NCBI RefSeq assembly: GCF_001298445.1
Contig: NZ_CP012036.1
Location: forward strand, 6,697,525 to 6,761,524
Direction of reading: 5' to 3'
Length of the DNA: 64,000 nucleotides
DNA from: Nostoc piscinale CENA21
GTDB taxonomy: Bacteria > Cyanobacteriota > Cyanobacteriia > Cyanobacteriales > Nostocaceae
Below are positions 53,672 to 63,843 of the stretch, piece after piece; the first letter of the stretch is position 1, and every line of letters begins with the position of its first letter. The position numbers and the translations under genes were made by a program. The notes below the pieces were generated by a model, which worked only from the letters and a program-made list of their open reading frames with translations, was not told where the DNA came from and made no database searches.

Positions 53672-55162
53672 ATGATTCCTATTGATTCCGTTACTTCGGA
53701 TGAATACCCCGAATCCAATTTCAACTCAAATAATGACCGTCCTGACAAGCCCGAAGAAGCTTGCGGTGTCTTTGGACTTTACGCACCAGGAGAAGACGTT
53801 GCCAAACTAACCTACTTTGGATTGTATGCCCTCCAGCACAGGGGTCAAGAGTCTGCTGGAATTGCTACCTTTGAGGGTACAAAAGTCCATCTGCACAAAG
53901 ATATGGGCTTGGTGTCTCAAGTATTCAACGAATCGATTTTAGAAGAGTTGCCCGGAAATCTCGCTGTTGGTCATACTCGCTATTCCACCACTGGTTCTAG
54001 TCGCAAAGTTAACGCCCAGCCTGCTGTGGTTGAGACTCGCTTAGGTAATCTTGCTCTTGCACATAATGGGAATCTTGTCAATACAACACAATTGCGTGAT
54101 GAATTGCTTAAAAGCAATTTTAACTTAGTCACAACAACTGACTCAGAAATGATTGCCTTTGCGATCGCCGAAGCAGTCAACGCTGGTGCAGATTGGTTAG
54201 ACGGGGCAATTCAAGCGTTTCACCGTTGCCAAGGAGCCTTTAGTTTAGTTATTGGCACACCTGTTGGGGTAATGGGAACCCGTGATCCTAATGGTATTCG
54301 TCCTTTAGTAATTGGGACTGTTGGGACAAATCCTGTACGTTATGTATTGTCTTCCGAAACTTGTGGTTTAGACATTATTGGCGCTGAATACCTGCGCGAT
54401 GTCGAACCGGGAGAATTAGTTTGGATAACCGAAGAAGGTTTGGCTTCTTACCACTGGAGTCAGCAGCCGCAACGTAAATTGTGCATCTTTGAAATGATTT
54501 ACTTTGCCCGTCCTGATAGCGTTATGCACAATGAAACTTTATACAGCTATAGGATGCGCTTAGGAAGACAACTGGCTGCCGAATCGAATGTCGAAGCCGA
54601 TATTGTGTTTGGCGTACCTGATTCTGGTATCCCCGCAGCGATCGGATTTTCTCAAGCTTCCGGCGTTAGTTATGGCGAAGGCTTGATTAAAAATCGCTAC
54701 GTTGGACGCACCTTTATTCAACCAACTCAAACTATGCGCGAGTCTGGTATTCGGATGAAACTCAATCCTCTTAAAGATGTATTGGCGGGTAAAAGAGTTG
54801 TAATTGTAGATGATTCAATTGTGCGGGGTACAACCAGCCGCAAATTAGTCAAAGCCTTGCGTGATGCGGGTGCGGCTGAAGTCCACATGCGAATTTCTTC
54901 ACCGCCTGTCACTCATCCTTGCTTTTATGGGATTGATACCGATAGCCAAGATCAGTTAATTGCGGCTACCAAATCTGTTGAGGAAATTGCCCAACAACTA
55001 GAAGTAGAGTCCCTCGCCTACCTGAGTTGGGAAGGAATGCTCAAAGCCACAGGAGAAGACACCAATAGTTTTTGTTCTGCCTGCTTTACAGGAGATTACC
55101 CAGTCGCTATTCCTGAACAAGTGAAGCGTTCTAAGTTGATTTTAGAGAAGGTGGTAGTTTAG
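53672..55162 (+). CDS. purF: Amidophosphoribosyltransferase
   Basis: The 496-residue enzyme makes 5-phosphoribosylamine from PRPP and glutamine, the first step of purine synthesis. A 30-residue propeptide precedes the glutaminase nucleophile Cys31 (EEACGVFGLYA). The PRPP motif is VVIVDDSIVRGTTSRKLV. C-terminal cysteines in SFCSACFTGDYP and an earlier Cys match the 4Fe-4S-containing Bacillus-type enzyme. It lies downstream of purL on the same strand, with an STRR-like CTTCAGACTTCAT spacer between. Confidence 0.97.
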   Translation: MIPIDSVTSDEYPESNFNSNNDRPDKPEEACGVFGLYAPGEDVAKLTYFGLYALQHRGQESAGIATFEGTKVHLHKDMGLVSQVFNESILEELPGNLAVGHTRYSTTGSSRKVNAQPAVVETRLGNLALAHNGNLVNTTQLRDELLKSNFNLVTTTDSEMIAFAIAEAVNAGADWLDGAIQAFHRCQGAFSLVIGTPVGVMGTRDPNGIRPLVIGTVGTNPVRYVLSSETCGLDIIGAEYLRDVEPGELVWITEEGLASYHWSQQPQRKLCIFEMIYFARPDSVMHNETLYSYRMRLGRQLAAESNVEADIVFGVPDSGIPAAIGFSQASGVSYGEGLIKNRYVGRTFIQPTQTMRESGIRMKLNPLKDVLAGKRVVIVDDSIVRGTTSRKLVKALRDAGAAEVHMRISSPPVTHPCFYGIDTDSQDQLIAATKSVEEIAQQLEVESLAYLSWEGMLKATGEDTNSFCSACFTGDYPVAIPEQVKRSKLILEKVVV

Positions 55163-55357
55163 AACTTTTAAAAAGGACTGCAAATTCCTATGAGTTAAGG
55201 ACAAGGAGGATAAGGGAGACAAGGGAGATATAAGTCTTTTTTTGGAGTAACCAAAGAATTTAAAACTTACACCATAACTCTCTCAAACTCTTATAACTTC
55301 GTGTCCTACCCTGCGGGAAGCCGCTATCGCGTCTATGCGTCCTTTGCAGTTCGTTTT

Positions 55358-55406
55358 GTAAGTCCTGGAGTTCATACCGATTGACGAAAATCTTGACAGG
55401 ACTTAC
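55358..55406. repeat. Inverted repeat of the GTAAGTCCTG type
   Basis: GTAAGTCCTG (55358-55367) and CAGGACTTAC (55397-55406) are perfect 10-bp arms around 29 bp. Similar ends occur on small mobile repeats in related genomes as I recall. Confidence 0.45.
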
Positions 55407-55456
55407 ACACAAGGGTTGTTGGTGAAGATTTGCTTATCACCTGTAACCTTCCTAAA

Positions 55457-56956
55457 CTAAAAATCAAAATATATGTAAGGTAGACCGCCTTCGGGGGCTA
55501 GTAACCAGACAATATAAAAACATAAGGGTACGAAAACCAGTTTTATAGGCCAGTTTAACTCTAGTTTTAATCGGCCATTCACAGCATAGACCAAGCCCAT
55601 CAAAGCCGCTAAAATTCCCAACAGCCAAGAGAGTTGATAAGGGCTAATTGTTAGAGCTTCTACATATACTTTTTGGGCGAACTGTGCGTCAGCAGTGTGA
55701 CCCCAAAGGTGCTGAATTACTAACGAAGAATCTTGGAGATTGGGTAAACGAAACCAAATCCAAGAAGTGAAAACCATTAACTGTGTCAATAGCCAAGCGA
55801 TAAATATACCAAAGGGATTTTGCCAGAATTGGGCTAGTTTTTCGTTGCGATCGCTCAAATCATCTGTAAGGCGATGTACTGCTAAAGCAATACCGTGGAT
55901 TATACCCCACACAAAGAAACCCCAGGCGGAACCGTGCCAAATACCTGCAATTACCATCACCAGGAATAAATTCCAGCAGGTACGCATCAAACCACGGCGA
56001 GAACCACCCAAAGGGAAATAAACATAGTTCCGCAACCAGTCACCTAATGTTATGTGCCAGCGTCGCCAAAAATCAGCAATGCTAGTACTGAAGTAAGGAA
56101 AATCAAAATTTTCTGGCAAAACTAAACCAAATAGCAACGCTGTACCACGGGCAATATCTACATAGCCATTAAAATCTAAATACAGTTGCAAACCATAGGC
56201 AAAAGTCGCCAACCACAAATCAGTACTACCTGCACGTTGCAAATTCCCAAAACATAAATCAACAAAAATCCCCAAGTTATCTGCCAAGAGTCCTTTTTTG
56301 ATTACACCTCTAGCAATTAACCATAATGCTTCAGCGACTCTCTCGGCTGTGGGAAATTGCAGTGTATTAAATTGAGTTGCTAAGTTGTGATAGCGCGTAA
56401 TTGGCCCGGAAATTAGTTTAGCAAAAAAGAGTTTATATGTGGCAAATTTGAGAAAATGGTCAGTAGCCGGAGCGCCACGATAAACATCGATTAAATAAGC
56501 AATACACTCAAAGGTAAAAAATGAAATTCCCAACGGTGCAATAACTTTAAAAGATGTTTCTGGTGAACTTGATTGGATAGGAAAAGCCAAGTTTAATATC
56601 GGCGAAATATATTTAAAACCCAGTAGTAATAGAACATTTAAGATTACGCCTAGCGATAATAATTTTAGACGACGACTATTCCAATCAGCATTAGCATACT
56701 GCCAATCTTCATTAGATATGCGCCAATCAAGATTATGCTCTCCCGGAGAAGTATTTTTGCCAATTTCTCTACCCAAGCGAAAGTTAATAAAGGTCAATGC
56801 TAATAACAGTGGGATGTATTGAATACTCCAAGAAGCATAAAAAGCAATACTGGCAATTAATAAAATCCACAATCGCCATTTTTGTTCAGCAACAGTCCAG
56901 TAGATGCCTAATATACTCAGTAAAAATATCCCGTAGGAAATTGAAATAAAGTTCAT
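55457..56956 (-). CDS. MBOAT-family O-acyltransferase
   Basis: The 499-residue membrane protein has about ten hydrophobic segments. MBOAT signatures include FFTFECIAYLIDVYRG, SGPITRYH, and the active-site region WRRWHITLGDWLRNYVYFPLGG (partly quoted) with VIAGIWHGSAWGFFVWG holding the catalytic His. It transfers acyl groups, usually acetyl, across the membrane. It lies downstream of and co-directional with the DUF1574/SGNH gene, matching the AlgI plus AlgJ/AlgX type of arrangement for acetylating exported polysaccharide. Two STRRs lie between. Confidence 0.9.
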   Translation of the reverse strand: MNFISISYGIFLLSILGIYWTVAEQKWRLWILLIASIAFYASWSIQYIPLLLALTFINFRLGREIGKNTSPGEHNLDWRISNEDWQYANADWNSRRLKLLSLGVILNVLLLLGFKYISPILNLAFPIQSSSPETSFKVIAPLGISFFTFECIAYLIDVYRGAPATDHFLKFATYKLFFAKLISGPITRYHNLATQFNTLQFPTAERVAEALWLIARGVIKKGLLADNLGIFVDLCFGNLQRAGSTDLWLATFAYGLQLYLDFNGYVDIARGTALLFGLVLPENFDFPYFSTSIADFWRRWHITLGDWLRNYVYFPLGGSRRGLMRTCWNLFLVMVIAGIWHGSAWGFFVWGIIHGIALAVHRLTDDLSDRNEKLAQFWQNPFGIFIAWLLTQLMVFTSWIWFRLPNLQDSSLVIQHLWGHTADAQFAQKVYVEALTISPYQLSWLLGILAALMGLVYAVNGRLKLELNWPIKLVFVPLCFYIVWLLAPEGGLPYIYFDF

Positions 56957-57015
56957 ATTTTAGTCATTGGTCAATTGTTATTGGTCATTTGTCATTTGAG
57001 ATGAAGCAGGAGGCA
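56957..57015. repeat. STRR between the SGNH and MBOAT genes
   Basis: Heptamers of TAGTCATTGGTCAATTG type are followed by GCAGGAGGCAG units. Confidence 0.65.
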
Positions 57016-57062
57016 GTGAAGCTAATTAACCGAGGGCGGAGGAAAATTTCTTTACTCAACAC

Positions 57063-57088
57063 GTACACTGAGCGAAGTTGAAGTGTAC
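57063..57088. repeat. GTACACT...AGTGTAC hairpin repeat
   Basis: Seven-bp arms surround GAGCGAAGTTGA. This is a dispersed element type I recall from Nostoc genomes; it lies about 20 bp past the stop of the DUF1574 gene. Confidence 0.5.
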
Positions 57089-57107
57089 ATGACTCAGCAC
57101 TCATCAC

Positions 57108-60100
57108 TTACTTTGTCGGCCAAGGAATCACTGGGTCGATCGCTAGTTTTTTCGAGACTTCGTAAGCGCCAAAGCGGTTAAGATGGCTGGGGTCAGAGAA
57201 ATAGTCATTTTTTCTGGGCCAAAGTTGGCTAAAATCTCGATAAATAAAATTAGGGTTGGTGGCTAACCGAATCATATATTGTTGAAATTCTTGCTCGTAT
57301 TTTTTGCGAATTGGATCTAAATATTCGGCGGTGAGTGGCATATTAATAAATACGAGAGGAATTTGCTGTGCCTGCGTGAACTTCAAAACTTCTTGAAAGG
57401 CGGCATCTTGATTGCCTTCTATATGAAATGATTTGTAGTCATTGTCATAATTACCTGTAACTCTGGGATGTTTTTGATAGTATCGAGCCGGATTGAAGCG
57501 CACAGATAAAGGTAAGAAGCCATCAAAATCAACTGATTGGAGTGAAGTTTCATCATCAGAACTTTCAGTAGCTGAGTCAGTTGATTTATTTTCTTGAGGT
57601 CGGCGATCGCTAATTAATGGCAAATTATCAAGTTGTTGATGTAGTAAAGATTTAAGCTGGTTGCGATTTTGATAGGTACTGGAAAAAGCGCCTAAAATTT
57701 GATTTAACCCATTATTAATAGCTTGATAGCTAGTAATTTCCTCTGGTTTTTTCGTGTTTTTTTGCTTATCTGGTGATTTCGCCGGATTGTTAGCAGCTTC
57801 TTCATTACTATCGATATTCTGAGCTTTTTCCAAGATTTTTTGATAACCAGGGGACGCGGCGATCGCATTAAAGGTAATATCGTCTCGACCACTGTTAAAA
57901 GCGCGAGAACCATCAGCCCAAAGAATCACTTTGGGTAATTCTGATGTCTCCAAGACTTGGCGAATAATAAAATCGACGACTTGGGCGGTTGCACCATTCA
58001 CCCCAAAATTGAACACCTCAATATTGGGATATCCTTGTTTGGCTAAACCTTTGGATAATGCCGCCGGGTCAACGCCGCGCAAAGCCCGCGAAGAACCAAT
58101 AATTAAAACATCTGGTGGACTGCCTTTAATATTCAATTGTTGGCGGTATAAAGCTAATTGTTCATCTAATTGCCGCGCATTAAAACTGGGCATTTGCGAT
58201 CGCGCTGCTAATAAAATTGCCGATGCTGTAGCTTTTTCTTTTAATGGTGCGGCTGTTAAAGTAGTTGCTTCTGGATCATCTTCATTCACCGTAAATCCAG
58301 AAGCGTTGAAGGCAGAATTTTTCGACCCTGATAATTTCTGCCCAGAGGAATTATGCAATAATTCGAGTTTTTCTTGATGTTTGGGTTTGGCTGGGGGCTT
58401 TGGTTCGGCATTGGCAGTCTCTACACTAGTTACCTGTGGTGTCTGGGGTAATGTCCGCGCCACCATTTGACCGCTAATCCAATCGGTTTGCAGTGTCAGT
58501 AATAATCCCAATGTTCCCCAAACCACAGCCACTTTCAGTCCGCCTTGTAAATCGGGGTCGGCGGCAGTTGACTGACCAGCTTCGGTAAATATTTGTGTAC
58601 CTAAGAGGAAATTTTTAATTGCCGTGCTGGTGGTGACAATCCAATCTCGCGCGACTTCTGTAACAAAATTTTGAACTTCTTCGGAAGTTAAATCAGGGCG
58701 AAAAATCGGTTCTTGACCGTCTTTAACTATCAGTTCACCGACATATTCCGAAGTTGCCGCAAATTCTGGAGTAGCTTCGGGTACTAAACGTTGGCGCTGA
58801 ACAAAGTCTACGCCATGATGCCAAACTGGTTCTTTATTGCCCGCGCGACGACCGTAAACCCTTACTCCAGTGATTCCAGGTAATTTTAATTGCCGGACAA
58901 ACTGGGTAACTTTATTGGCGACTTGTTTGCGGTTGGGGCATACAGGCGCATCACACATAATATGCAGCAAGTCGCCTTTGTGAAGCAAGAGGACACGTAT
59001 CCCGCCTGTTTTCAAGCGCCATTCCAAATCGGTATTAAGTAAGCGTTCTAATAAAAAATGGGTGGCTGGTTCATCGCCGCTAATGGCTAATTCTAAAGCG
59101 GAAGTGGCTAAGGCTGGATGTTGGGAAGCAGGTAAAGAAATCCAATCAATCCAAGCTGGTTGCTTTTGGGCGGTTTTTTGACCGTATATCGTCGCGCCGA
59201 GAATGCCTTGAGGTGCGATCGCTTCTAGGTGCGATACGATGATATCCAGACATTGGGTTTTATCGGGTGCAGGTGCATCTTCTAAAGGATCAAAAGCTGG
59301 GGAGCAGAAAAGATGTAAAGTTGATTCTTTGAGTGATGCTTGGACAGTGACTTTAAATTCTAATAATACTTCTGTTAAAAGCCGAGCGATCGCTTGCACA
59401 TCCCCCCAACGCGCCCATTCTTTCAGCATCACTTCTGGGGGCGTTAAATCTACCCGCAGTACCCAATCATTATTTGTTTCACCACTGACTTGGGCGGTAA
59501 TGACTGCATCTTGATAGCCCGTCAACTTTAATAGTCGCAGTTTTTGGGCAATTGTTTCGGCTAATAAGGAAGAATCTGGACTATAGACAGATTGACAAAA
59601 AACCCAGAGACGATTTGTTGCGGCTTGATTTTTGTCCTTGGGTTGGTGTGGCTTAATTTTGACTTGGACTCCCACACCCAAAGAACTGAGAGTTTCACTG
59701 AGATAATGAGCGATCGCATTGGGGTCGCCGCGACGGGCTAAACTCTCATTTGATATAATTAGCGACCCACCAGGCTGTGATGCTTCTGCATCTTTTAGGG
59801 CTTGTTCTACCTGTTCTAAATGCTTGTCTAACTGATTTAGATGTACCCGATGACACCATTGGGGTCGATTTTCGCCCTTTTTCCGTCCATAAACCAATAC
59901 TTGGTATATTGAGGGTTGTTCGTTATTGGTTAAGACATCTAAATCTGTTTGCTGGAGTGCGTGAAGCAAATCAGCAAGAGTGCGCCAGCGTAGAGGACAC
60001 TCTGTCGCTTCACAAAGAATGTGTAGGTCATTTCCCCGCAACCGGACTTTCACCCCGAAAGTGTTAATCCCTGTTGCTTGGCTTACCCATTGCACTAATA

Positions 60101-60131
60101 TTTGCTGGCTATCTACTAAGAGTTTTTTCAT
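57108..60131 (-). CDS. DUF1574/SGNH-type protein with repeated N-terminal domains
   Basis: The 1007-residue protein has three parts. Residues 1 to about 510 contain several related domains of about 100-110 residues. The first and last are clearest: VKVRLRGNDLHILCEATECP...VLVYGRKKGENRPQW and IRVLLLHKGDLLHIMCDAPVCP...VRVYGRRAGNKEPVW. One membrane helix lies at about 528-545. A C-terminal domain holds SGNH-type motifs: VLIIGSSRALRGVDP near 670-685, NFGVNGATAQ, and DPSHLNRFGAYEV near 980. This part matches DUF1574, the AlgJ/AlgX-like class that works with an MBOAT. It is probably an acetyltransferase accessory outside the cytoplasm, with the repeats inside. The role of the repeats is unknown. Confidence 0.82.
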   Translation of the reverse strand: MKKLLVDSQQILVQWVSQATGINTFGVKVRLRGNDLHILCEATECPLRWRTLADLLHALQQTDLDVLTNNEQPSIYQVLVYGRKKGENRPQWCHRVHLNQLDKHLEQVEQALKDAEASQPGGSLIISNESLARRGDPNAIAHYLSETLSSLGVGVQVKIKPHQPKDKNQAATNRLWVFCQSVYSPDSSLLAETIAQKLRLLKLTGYQDAVITAQVSGETNNDWVLRVDLTPPEVMLKEWARWGDVQAIARLLTEVLLEFKVTVQASLKESTLHLFCSPAFDPLEDAPAPDKTQCLDIIVSHLEAIAPQGILGATIYGQKTAQKQPAWIDWISLPASQHPALATSALELAISGDEPATHFLLERLLNTDLEWRLKTGGIRVLLLHKGDLLHIMCDAPVCPNRKQVANKVTQFVRQLKLPGITGVRVYGRRAGNKEPVWHHGVDFVQRQRLVPEATPEFAATSEYVGELIVKDGQEPIFRPDLTSEEVQNFVTEVARDWIVTTSTAIKNFLLGTQIFTEAGQSTAADPDLQGGLKVAVVWGTLGLLLTLQTDWISGQMVARTLPQTPQVTSVETANAEPKPPAKPKHQEKLELLHNSSGQKLSGSKNSAFNASGFTVNEDDPEATTLTAAPLKEKATASAILLAARSQMPSFNARQLDEQLALYRQQLNIKGSPPDVLIIGSSRALRGVDPAALSKGLAKQGYPNIEVFNFGVNGATAQVVDFIIRQVLETSELPKVILWADGSRAFNSGRDDITFNAIAASPGYQKILEKAQNIDSNEEAANNPAKSPDKQKNTKKPEEITSYQAINNGLNQILGAFSSTYQNRNQLKSLLHQQLDNLPLISDRRPQENKSTDSATESSDDETSLQSVDFDGFLPLSVRFNPARYYQKHPRVTGNYDNDYKSFHIEGNQDAAFQEVLKFTQAQQIPLVFINMPLTAEYLDPIRKKYEQEFQQYMIRLATNPNFIYRDFSQLWPRKNDYFSDPSHLNRFGAYEVSKKLAIDPVIPWPTK

Positions 60132-60348
60132 GGGCAGTTAACTTTACAGGAAGCGAGTATTCGGGGGTATTGCCTGCGCTTGTAAACTAGAACCATAATG
60201 TCTATCACATTTTGCTGTTTTTTTTTAACACTTTTGTTACCTTCTGTGCTTGCAAAATAGGCCAAGATAGTCTTATATCGTTGCAAGTCATACAGATTTT
60301 GAGTTTTGCGTTTCATTTTCCTCGTTTGCCAACCACCAAAAATTAGCA

Positions 60349-60588
60349 ATGCCTCCTATCACCTCCCAATCTTCACCCAACCCCGGACTAAATCTGGTTT
60401 TGTTTAGCATTCCCCAATCTTTTATCCTCGAAATAGGTACAGCGTCCATACTACTGCTGCTGACCAGCGAAAAATTCACGCTCAAAGCCCTAGAATCTAT
60501 CGGGCAAGCTAGTGAAGAATTGTTTCGCGGCGATCGCTTACCGATTCTTCCCTTTCCCAATCACGATGAAATAACCAATAAAAGCTAA
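60349..60588 (+). CDS. Small conserved hypothetical protein
   Basis: The 79-residue protein has a hydrophobic segment IGTASILLLLTSE at residues about 29-41 and an Ala/Glu-rich helix (ALESIGQASEELFRGDRLP). The composition is protein-like throughout, and I believe near relatives exist in Nostocales. It is 100 bp upstream of ppc on the same strand and divergent from the DUF1574 gene. The function is unknown. Confidence 0.65.
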   Translation: MPPITSQSSPNPGLNLVLFSIPQSFILEIGTASILLLLTSEKFTLKALESIGQASEELFRGDRLPILPFPNHDEITNKS

Positions 60589-60688
60589 AACTTATACTTT
60601 AAAAAATAAACCGCTCATAGAAAACAATGAGCGTAAATCACAAAGTTCAAAAATGTAAACAGTAATTGGCTTTACAAGAGAAGCAAAT

Positions 60689-63600
60689 ATGAGTTCGCTT
60701 TTATACTCTGTGTCACACGCTGCGAATTATTACCCTGCGTCAGAATTATTTTTACGTCGTCGTCTCCAAATCGTTGAAGAATTATGGGAGAACGTCCTGC
60801 GGCAAGAATGCGGCCAGAAAATGGTAGATTTGTTGCGGCAGTTGCGAGATTTGTGTTCGCCAGAAGGTCAAGCCACCAACGACCAAGCATCCTCCGCCGT
60901 CAAATTGATTGAACAACTGAATATTAATGAAGCAATTCGGGCAGCACGGGCTTTTGCGCTTTATTTTCAGCTAATTAATATTATTGAGCAAGAATATGAG
61001 CAGAAGCAGCAACTCACACGCTACTCGGAAATAGACGATCAAATTACCACCAGTTCTGACACCATGTCAGAGAGTACTTATTCCTCCAACGATAAAGAAG
61101 ATGATGCCTTTGTCAACAAAGGTATAGGTTCAGACTTGTTGGCTAAAAGTTGGGTGGGCAAAATGCACAATAAACAAAAAGGTACTTTTGCCACACTGTT
61201 TCCTTATTTATATGACTTGAATGTCCCACCCCAACAAATTCAGCGTTTAATTTCGCAGTTAGATGTGCGTTTGGTGTTCACCGCCCACCCCACAGAAATT
61301 GTCCGTCATACCATCCGCGATAAACAAAGACAAGTTGTGAATCTATTGCAACAAATAGACGCAATTGAAAATCGTGCTGGTGCATATCCTTGGGAGTCAG
61401 GGGAGTTACGCGAAAAGTTACTAGAAGAAATTCGCCTCTGGTGGCGTACCGATGAACTCCACCAGTTCAAACCCACAGTTCTAGATGAAGTAGATTACGC
61501 CCTGCACTACTTCCAAGAAGTTTTATTTGATGGTATTCCCCAACTGCATAAACGTTTTAAATATGCTTTGGGTAAAACTTTTGATTGGTTAGAACCGCCC
61601 CGCAAAAACTTTTGTTCCTTTGGTTCTTGGGTAGGTTCCGATAGAGATGGGAACCCCTCAGTTACGCCGGAAATTACCTGGAAGACAGCTTGCTATCAAC
61701 GCAAAATGGTGCTGGAACGCTATATTCAATCAGTCAAAAAGCTGATTGAATTATTAAGCATCTCCATGCACTGGAGTGATGTTTTACCAGATTTGCTGGA
61801 ATCGCTGGAATTAGACCAGTCGCAGTTAAGTGATATATATGATGCCCTGGCATTGCGTTATCGCCAAGAACCTTATCGTTTGAAGTTGTCTTATGTACTG
61901 AGACGGTTAGAAAATACCCGCGATCGCAATTTAGCATTATATAAACGGGAAACTCCCAGCAACGAAGATGCACCAATGTATCGTTCTGGGGCAGAGTTTT
62001 TAACAGAATTGCGGCTAATTCAGCGTAATTTGAGCGAAACTGGCTTAAGTTGTCGAGAATTGGATAATTTGATTTGTCAAGTAGAAATTTTTGACTTTAA
62101 CTTGACACAGTTAGATATCCGCCAAGAATCAACCCGCCATTCTGATGCGTTAAATGAGATTTTAGAATATCTGCAAGTTCTACCCCAAGCTTATGATGAC
62201 CTCACAGAAGAACAGCGTGTAGCTTGGTTAACTTCCGAATTGCAAACCCGCCGTCCGTTAATTCCGGCGGAATTGCCATTTTCCGAAAAAACCAACGATA
62301 TCATTGAAACCTTCCGAATTTTGCGATCGCTGCAACAAGAGTTTGGTGTTAACATCTGCCAAACTTACATTATTAGTATGTGCCGTCAAGTCAGCGACGT
62401 ACTGGAAGTTTTACTTTTAGCCAAAGAAGCAAGATTATTTGACCCAGCCATTGCCGTTGGCACAATTCAAGTTGTACCGTTATTTGAAACAGTAGAAGAC
62501 TTACAGCGTTCGCGCAGCATTATGCGTCAGCTGTTTGAACTTCCCTTGTATCGGGCTTTGTTGGCTGGCGGCTACGAAAATATTCAGCAACGACTTTCTG
62601 ATGCGGAAGCAAATCCCCATTCTACAATTGCACCCGACTTACAAGAAGTTATGTTGGGGTATTCCGACAGTAACAAAGACTCTGGCTTTTTAAGTAGTAA
62701 CTGGGAAATTCACAAAGCTCAAAAGTCATTGCAGAAAATCGCTGAAGAATACGGTGTTAACTTGCGAATCTTCCACGGTCGTGGCGGTTCTGTAGGTAGA
62801 GGTGGCGGCCCTGCTTACGAGGCGATTTTAGCCCAGCCAGGTCACAGTATTAACGGGCGAATTAAAATTACCGAACAAGGGGAAGTCTTAGCTTCTAAAT
62901 ATTCCTTGGTGGACTTGGCGCTATACAACTTAGAAACCGTCACCACTGCGGTAATTCAAGCTAGTTTGCTGCGGACAGGGTTTGATGATATCGAACCTTG
63001 GAACGAAATTATGGAAGAACTAGCAGTGCGATCGCGGCAACATTATCGTGCTTTAATCTACGAACAACCAGATTTCATTGACTTTTTCAACCAAGTCACC
63101 CCCATTGAAGAAATAAGCCAACTGCAAATCAGTTCTCGTCCCGCACGTCGCCCTTCAGGAAAGAAAGATTTAAGTAGTTTACGGGCGATCCCTTGGGTAT
63201 TTAGCTGGACACAAACTAGAGTTTTGCTACCTTCTTGGTATGGTGTCGGAACAGCTTTGCAAGAGTTCTTGAATGAAGAACCAGAAGAACACCTGAAATT
63301 ACTGCGCTACTTTTATATGAAGTGGCCGTTCTTCAAAATGGTGATTTCCAAAGCGGAAATGACACTGGCGAAAGTCGATATCCAAATGGCGCGACACTAC
63401 GTCCAGGAATTATCCAACCCAGAAGACAAAGAACGCTTCGAGACAGTCTTTGAGCAAATCGCCAGTGAATACTATCTCACAAAAGATTTCGTCCTGAAAA
63501 TTACTGGTCACACTCGACTGTTAGATGGTGATCCTGTATTGCAGCGTTCAGTACAATTACGCAACGGGACAATTGTACCCCTCGGTTTCATCCAGGTTTC

Positions 63601-63742
63601 ACTCCTTAAGCGCCTGCGCCAAGCGAAAAATACCACAGCTACCTCTGGTGTGATTCACTCTCGTTACAGCAAAGGCGAGTTACTGCGGGGCGCACTGTTA
63701 ACCATTAATGGTATTGCTGCGGGAATGCGAAATACAGGCTGA
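60689..63742 (+). CDS. ppc: Phosphoenolpyruvate carboxylase
   Basis: The 1017-residue enzyme carboxylates PEP to oxaloacetate, refilling the TCA cycle. The catalytic motifs are VFTAHPTEIVRHT near residue 195, GYSDSNKDSGF, and the FHGRGGSVGRGGGPAY loop. The C-terminus GIAAGMRNTG is canonical. The length is typical of cyanobacterial forms, which carry a longer N-terminal region with an acidic insert (here around residues 112-150). It is complete. Confidence 0.97.
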   Translation: MSSLLYSVSHAANYYPASELFLRRRLQIVEELWENVLRQECGQKMVDLLRQLRDLCSPEGQATNDQASSAVKLIEQLNINEAIRAARAFALYFQLINIIEQEYEQKQQLTRYSEIDDQITTSSDTMSESTYSSNDKEDDAFVNKGIGSDLLAKSWVGKMHNKQKGTFATLFPYLYDLNVPPQQIQRLISQLDVRLVFTAHPTEIVRHTIRDKQRQVVNLLQQIDAIENRAGAYPWESGELREKLLEEIRLWWRTDELHQFKPTVLDEVDYALHYFQEVLFDGIPQLHKRFKYALGKTFDWLEPPRKNFCSFGSWVGSDRDGNPSVTPEITWKTACYQRKMVLERYIQSVKKLIELLSISMHWSDVLPDLLESLELDQSQLSDIYDALALRYRQEPYRLKLSYVLRRLENTRDRNLALYKRETPSNEDAPMYRSGAEFLTELRLIQRNLSETGLSCRELDNLICQVEIFDFNLTQLDIRQESTRHSDALNEILEYLQVLPQAYDDLTEEQRVAWLTSELQTRRPLIPAELPFSEKTNDIIETFRILRSLQQEFGVNICQTYIISMCRQVSDVLEVLLLAKEARLFDPAIAVGTIQVVPLFETVEDLQRSRSIMRQLFELPLYRALLAGGYENIQQRLSDAEANPHSTIAPDLQEVMLGYSDSNKDSGFLSSNWEIHKAQKSLQKIAEEYGVNLRIFHGRGGSVGRGGGPAYEAILAQPGHSINGRIKITEQGEVLASKYSLVDLALYNLETVTTAVIQASLLRTGFDDIEPWNEIMEELAVRSRQHYRALIYEQPDFIDFFNQVTPIEEISQLQISSRPARRPSGKKDLSSLRAIPWVFSWTQTRVLLPSWYGVGTALQEFLNEEPEEHLKLLRYFYMKWPFFKMVISKAEMTLAKVDIQMARHYVQELSNPEDKERFETVFEQIASEYYLTKDFVLKITGHTRLLDGDPVLQRSVQLRNGTIVPLGFIQVSLLKRLRQAKNTTATSGVIHSRYSKGELLRGALLTINGIAAGMRNTG

Positions 63743-63843
63743 TCTGCTTCGTTGAGTCCTTTGTCAATGGTCATTCGCCCTGGGTATGGTGCTAGTGACC
63801 AATGACAAGGGATTATGAGGCAAGGGGGACAAGGTAGAAGACT

